Positions 7,552-10,995 of a DNA stretch of 10,995 nucleotides are shown in pieces. The notes below the pieces were generated by a model that saw only the letters and a list, made by a program, of their open reading frames with translations, did not search any database and was not told the origin of the DNA. Position 1 is the stretch's first letter, and each line of letters starts with the position of its first letter. Location: assembly GCA_043802345.1 (NCBI GenBank), contig JAZDLC010000117.1:1-10995 (forward strand), given 5' to 3'. A program made the translations under genes and the position numbers. The DNA is from JAZDLC01 sp043802345 (lineage in GTDB: Bacteria; Planctomycetota; B15-G4; JADJEK01).

Positions 7552-7602
7552 GAGAACTCCCTCCAAAGCGGGTTGCCGCCATCCTAGCCAGGGAGTTGTC
7601 TC
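7552..7602 (-). promoter_or_regulatory. Inverted repeat able to mask the ribosome binding site of the M49-like gene
   Basis: On the plus strand, AACTCCCT (7555-7562) is matched by AGGGAGTT (7590-7597). After a two-base bulge, GAG (7552-7554) is matched by CTC (7600-7602). In the minus-strand transcript this gives a stem of 8 + 3 pairs with a 27-base loop, immediately before the ATG at 7551, and most of the GGAGGGAG ribosome binding site lies in one arm. A translation-controlling hairpin is an inference; no known riboswitch class was recognised. Confidence 0.4.
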
Positions 7603-7629
7603 CTGACTCGTATTCCGTCCACACGGCTG

Positions 7630-7658
7630 TTGTTTTGCCATCAATCCTTCTTTTTGAT
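7630..7658 (+). promoter_or_regulatory. Possible sigma70-like promoter for glyS
   Basis: TTGTTT at 7630-7635 and TTTGAT at 7653-7658 are separated by exactly 17 bases, in the most AT-rich stretch of the intergenic region. They match the consensus at 3 of 6 and 4 of 6 positions. Transcription would begin near 7665 and give a leader of about 25 bases, with AAGGAG at about 7679-7684 as the ribosome binding site. The match is weak. Confidence 0.3.
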
Positions 7659-7690
7659 CGGGAGGATTCGCAGACCGAAGGAGCCTTGAA

Positions 7691-9028
7691 ATGGCCGCAT
7701 CCGACACGATGGAGAAGATCGTCTCCCTTTGCAAACGGCGTGGATACGTCTTTCCAGCCAGCGATATCTACGGCGGCCAGGCATCCTGCTGGGACTACGG
7801 CCCGCTGGGTGTGGAGCTGAAGCTCAACGTGAAGCAGGCCTGGTGGAACACCATGGTCAGGGGGCGGGCCGACGTGGTCGGGCTGGACTCGGCGATTCTC
7901 CAGCATCCCAAGGTCTGGCACGCTTCCGGCCATGTGCAGGGGTTTTCCGACCCGCTGGTCGACTGCAAGGAGTGCAAAGCCAGGTTCCGCGAGGACCACC
8001 TCGACGCGGCTGACTGCGGCAACAAGGCGTTCAAGGGGCGCAAGGCGAGCAAGTGCCGTGACCAGGGTCTGTTCACCGAGGCGCGGCAGTTCAATCTGAT
8101 GTTCAGGACCCACATGGGGCCGCTGGAAGATTCCGCCTCGGTCGCCTATCTCCGCCCGGAGACGGCGCAAGGGATCTTCGTCAACTTCTCGAACGTCCTG
8201 AACAGCTCGCGGCAGAAGCCGCCATTCGGCATTGCCCAGATCGGCAAGTCGTTCCGCAACGAGATCACGCCCGGGAACTTCATCTTCCGCACCCGGGAGT
8301 TCGAGCAGATGGAGATGGAGTACTTCGTGCCTCCGGCCGAGTGGGAGCAGTGGTTCGGGTACTGGAGGGACGCCCGGCACCAGTGGTACGTCGATCTGGG
8401 GGTCAATCCGGAACGCCTGCGGATCCGCACTCACGCGGAGGACGAGCTGGCCCACTACGCCAACGCCTGCGTGGACGTGGAATACGAGTTCCCATTCGGC
8501 TGGAGCGAACTGGAGGGGATCGCGTCGCGAACCGATTTCGACCTGAAGCAACACTCGGAGCATTCCGGAAAGGACCTTCAGTTCTTCGACGACGTCAGCA
8601 AGAGCCACTACTTCCCATACGTGATCGAGCCGGCCGCCGGTGTGGATCGGGCCACGCTGGCGTTCCTGGTGGACGCCTATGAGGAGGAGCAGCTGGAGAA
8701 GGAGATGCGGACGGTGCTGCACCTGCATCCGCGTCTGGCTCCGATCAAGGTTGCGGTCTTCCCGCTGGTGAAGCGGGACGGGATGCCGGATCGGGCGCAC
8801 CAGATCGAGGCCGATCTCAGGCGTCACTTCCCGGTCTTCTACGACGAGTCGGGCGCGGTGGGCCGCCGCTATCGCCGGCAGGACGAGGTGGGAACTCCTT
8901 TCTGCGTGACCGTGGATGGCGAGACCGCAGAGAACAACAGCGTGACCCTGAGGGACCGCGATAGCATGAAGCAGGTTCGGGTCAATCTCGACGAGCTGCC
9001 CGGCATTCTGAGGGAGAAGCTCGCCTGA
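7691..9028 (+). CDS. glyS: Glycyl-tRNA synthetase, alpha2 (single-chain) type
   Basis: This enzyme attaches glycine to tRNA-Gly in the cytoplasm. It is the single-chain class II form also found in archaea, eukaryotes and many bacteria, and not the alpha2-beta2 GlyQ/GlyS form of E. coli. It has 445 residues, normal for the family. Visible motifs are DYGPLGVELK at 35-44, HPKVWHASGH at 72-81, YLRPETAQGIF at 153-163, motif 2 FRNEITPGNFIFRTREFEQ at 188-206 with R189 and E191, and motif 3 GVDRATLAFL at 317-326 with R320. C92, C95, C109 and C122 may bind zinc in the insertion domain. From about residue 345 the anticodon-binding domain follows, ending normally at DELPGILREKLA. The ATG has AAGGAG about 6 bases upstream. 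The gene is divergent from the peptidase gene and 9 bp ahead of the enzyme I gene. Confidence 0.97.
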   Translation: MAASDTMEKIVSLCKRRGYVFPASDIYGGQASCWDYGPLGVELKLNVKQAWWNTMVRGRADVVGLDSAILQHPKVWHASGHVQGFSDPLVDCKECKARFREDHLDAADCGNKAFKGRKASKCRDQGLFTEARQFNLMFRTHMGPLEDSASVAYLRPETAQGIFVNFSNVLNSSRQKPPFGIAQIGKSFRNEITPGNFIFRTREFEQMEMEYFVPPAEWEQWFGYWRDARHQWYVDLGVNPERLRIRTHAEDELAHYANACVDVEYEFPFGWSELEGIASRTDFDLKQHSEHSGKDLQFFDDVSKSHYFPYVIEPAAGVDRATLAFLVDAYEEEQLEKEMRTVLHLHPRLAPIKVAVFPLVKRDGMPDRAHQIEADLRRHFPVFYDESGAVGRRYRRQDEVGTPFCVTVDGETAENNSVTLRDRDSMKQVRVNLDELPGILREKLA

Positions 9029-9037
9029 AAGACGTCG

Positions 9038-10842
9038 ATGGCCGAGTCATCCCAGAAGCCGTTGGAGGAGAAGACCCTGAGGGGCATTCCGGTGTCGCCC
9101 GGCATCGGCATCGGACCGGTGTTCACCGTCGTCGAGTCGTTTCCGATGGACGCTCCGGCCTATCGCCTGGGGCCGGATGCGATCCCGCGGGAGTTGGAAA
9201 GGCTGGGCCGGGCGATTGCCGCGGCCCGCGGGGATCTGGCGCTGATCCGGGAGAACGCGACGATCACCGTGGGGGAGCACGATGCCCGGATCTTCCTGGT
9301 GCACCTCCAGGTGCTGGATGACCCGAAGCTGCAGGAGCAGCTGGAGAGGGCGATCCGGGAGGACCGCATCAACGCTGAGGCCGCCGTTTCCACGGTCATC
9401 AAGAGGTACAGCGAGGCGTTTGGGAGGCTAGAGGACCCGCTGGCCCGGGATCGGGCGACCGACGTGCGGGATGTGGGTCGGCGGATTCTCCAGAACCTGT
9501 CCAGAACTCCCCCGGAGGAACCGGAGGCGCCCGATGCGCGCTACATCCTGGTGACCCACGAGCTATACCCTTCGGACGCTGCCCACCTGCGCCGGGATCG
9601 CCTGGCGGGGATCATCACCGAGACCGGAGGCAAGGCATCTCATGCGGCGATCCTGGCCCGGGCGCTGGGCATTCCCGCGGTCACTGGAGTGCGGGACGGG
9701 GGATTGCTGGCCCGGAGCGGCGGCGCGACCACCATCGTGGACGGCCAGGAGGGGCACATCGTCCTGAACCCGAGCGCCGAGACCCTGGAGCGCTACCGGG
9801 AGAAGGCAAACATGCTGAACCGGATGCAGGTGGCGCTTGCCTCCGGCCCGGCCTTCCCCGCGGTGACCCGGGATGGCACCGAGGTGGACATCCTGATCAA
9901 CGTGGAGAACGCCGGCGACGTCATGCCTGGCGACCTGGGGGAACTCGCCGGCATCGGTCTCTACCGCACCGAGTTCATCTACATGAACCGCACCTCCTTC
10001 CCATCGGAGGACGAGCAGCTCGGAGTCTACCGGGCCGTGGTGGAGCGGGCAGGCGACCGCGAGGTCACCTTCCGGACGATCGACATTGGTGGCGACAAGC
10101 GCCTGCCGTACTTCCGGGTCTCGGATGAGGACAATCCCGCGCTGGGGTGGCGGGGCTTCCGGATCAGCGACGAGTGGCCCGACCTGTTCATCGCGCAGAT
10201 CCGGGCCCTGGTCCGGGCGTCCGCTTACGGCAACTTGAGCATCATGTTGCCGATGATCACTACCGTGGAAGAGGTGCGCCGGGCCAATGCCATCATCAAG
10301 GATGTCCGCGCCGACCTCCGCCGGAGAGAGATTCCCTTCGCCGCCCGGATTCCGCAGGGGATCATGATCGAGGTGCCGGCCGCCGCGGTCTCCATCGAGA
10401 CCCTGCTGAAGGAGGTCGATTTCGTCTCGATCGGCTCGAACGACCTGATCCAGTACCTGTTGGCGGTGGACCGCAACAACGCCCGGGTGGCGGGTCTCTC
10501 CCAACCGCTGAACCCGAGCGTGCTGCGCACGGTCCAGTCAGTCGTGCGGGCGGCCCGGGCGGCCCGCAAGCCGGTGTCGCTCTGCGGCGAGATGGCCGGG
10601 AGCTTCTACTGCACCCTGGTCCTGCTCGGTCTCGGCCTGAGGCGCTTCTCGATGGCCCGCCACTATGTCACCGGCGTGGGACGCCTGATCCGTGCGGTGA
10701 CCATCAAGGAGGCGGAGGCGGTGGCCCGCGGGTGCTTTCCTTCTCCACCACGGGTGAGATCAAGGCTTTCTTGAACGCGAGAACCCGCGAGATCTTCCGC
10801 AACATGCAGGTTCCGCTCGAGGAAGGGGACGAGCTGCCCTAG
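9038..10842 (+). CDS. ptsI: Phosphoenolpyruvate-protein phosphotransferase (PTS enzyme I), frameshifted near the C-terminus
   Basis: Enzyme I takes phosphate from phosphoenolpyruvate and passes it to HPr (or an NPr-type protein) at the head of the phosphotransferase system. The uninterrupted frame gives 578 residues to a stop at 10774. Visible features are an N-terminal GIPVSPGIGIGPV segment (16-28), the phospho-histidine H202 in GGKASHAAILARALGIPAV, and in the PEP-binding barrel GLYRTEF (307-313, R310), TIDIGGDK (347-354), NPALGWRGFR (366-375), IMIEVPAAA (442-450), GSNDLIQY (466-473) and CGEMAG with C516. After AVAR (561-564) the frame becomes GCFPSP and soon stops, while the next frame continues as VLSFSTTGEIKAFLN to a stop at 10842, as expected of the family. 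One base has probably been lost near 10730; mending it gives about 601 residues. No GAF domain is seen, so it is EI-like and not full PtsP. It follows glyS by 9 bp. Confidence 0.93.
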
Positions 10843-10995
10843 ATCCTCGCCTCGACCGTATAGAGCTGATGGTATCGCCCTTTCTTTGCCATGAGCTCTT
10901 CGTGGCGCCCGCGCTCCACGATCAGGCCGTCCTCGATGACCAGGATGAGGTCCGCCCGCTGGATGGTGGTGAGGCGGTGGGCGATGACGATGCTG
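10839..10995 (-). CDS. ABC transporter ATP-binding protein, exporter type (C-terminal fragment)
   Basis: Only the last 51 residues are in the window; the gene enters from the right edge. The fragment begins SIVIAHRLTTIQRADLI, the H-loop region of the ATPase domain with its switch histidine. It then reads IEDGLIVERGRHEELMAKKG and ends YHQLYTVEARI. This matches the end of half-size exporters of the MsbA/LmrA kind, in which membrane and ATPase domains are fused. Walker A, Walker B and the signature motif lie outside. The substrate cannot be told. The gene is convergent with the enzyme I gene, and the two stop codons lie within one CTAG (10839-10842). Confidence 0.9.
   Translation of the reverse strand, partial: SIVIAHRLTTIQRADLILVIEDGLIVERGRHEELMAKKGRYHQLYTVEARI

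Noticed and set aside
7552..7734. Extending the M49-like protein upstream to Met at 7734 or 7641.
   Set aside because: The 7734 start would overlap the divergent glyS coding region, and the 7641 start would run through the possible glyS promoter. The start at 7551 has the strongest ribosome binding site and places a hydrophobic signal at the very N-terminus. The 7641 start cannot be fully excluded.
7403..8827. Long minus-strand open frame (474 codons) opposite glyS.
   Set aside because: It lies antisense to conserved glycyl-tRNA synthetase motifs and also crosses the divergent intergenic region. It is a base-composition artefact.
10725..10740. Programmed -1 ribosomal frameshift in the enzyme I gene.
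   Set aside because: Reading GGG and slipping back one base would give the right frame, but CCGCGGG is not a slippery heptamer of the X XXY YYZ type and I saw no clear downstream stimulating stem. Simple base loss or sequence error is more likely.
1..10995. Mobile element, defence system or CRISPR array.
   Set aside because: I saw no transposase, integrase, terminal inverted repeat pair, toxin-antitoxin pair or regularly spaced repeat. All sizeable genes have recognisable housekeeping or metabolic functions, apart from the M49-like lipoprotein.

Overview
This is a high-GC bacterial chromosomal segment whose genes use mostly G/C third positions. It is dominated by housekeeping and metabolic genes, and I see no transposase, integrase, phage gene, CRISPR array or rRNA/tRNA. 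The lineage cannot be fixed from the window. The futalosine menaquinone genes, a single-chain (alpha2-type) glycyl-tRNA synthetase, a lipoprotein and a full topoisomerase VI gene pair together suggest a Gram-negative, respiring bacterium from a deep or little-cultured phylum. This is inference. Topoisomerase VI is mainly archaeal and plant, with a patchy presence in bacteria.

Minus-strand block, about 5717 down to 1: five genes packed as a probable operon in the order mqnC, mqnE, mqnA, top6B, top6A. mqnC and mqnE overlap by ATGA. mqnE and mqnA appear to overlap by CTGA, which would make CTG the mqnA start codon. top6B begins 6 bp after mqnA, and top6A begins 8 bp after top6B and runs off the left edge. 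The first three genes encode chorismate dehydratase (MqnA), aminofutalosine synthase (MqnE) and the cyclase MqnC, which are three steps of the futalosine route to menaquinone; mqnB and mqnD are not here. The last two encode both subunits of a type IIB topoisomerase.

Middle, 5718 to 7690: a 181-bp gap with a GTGCCC repeat and palindrome, then a minus-strand lipoprotein related to M49 (dipeptidyl-peptidase III) metallopeptidases with an HExxH motif, then a 139-bp divergent intergenic region. That region holds a possible promoter for glyS and an inverted repeat that could mask the ribosome binding site of the peptidase gene.

Plus-strand block, 7691 to 10842: glyS, then 9 bp later a gene for PTS enzyme I. 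The enzyme I reading frame is broken by an apparent one-base loss near 10730; the expected C-terminus continues in another frame to 10842. Its restored stop codon shares a CTAG palindrome with the stop of a convergent minus-strand ABC exporter gene, of which only the last 51 residues are in the window.

The most notable points are the bacterial topoisomerase VI pair at the end of a menaquinone operon, the CTG start of mqnA, the enzyme I frameshift, and the possible RNA hairpin upstream of the peptidase.
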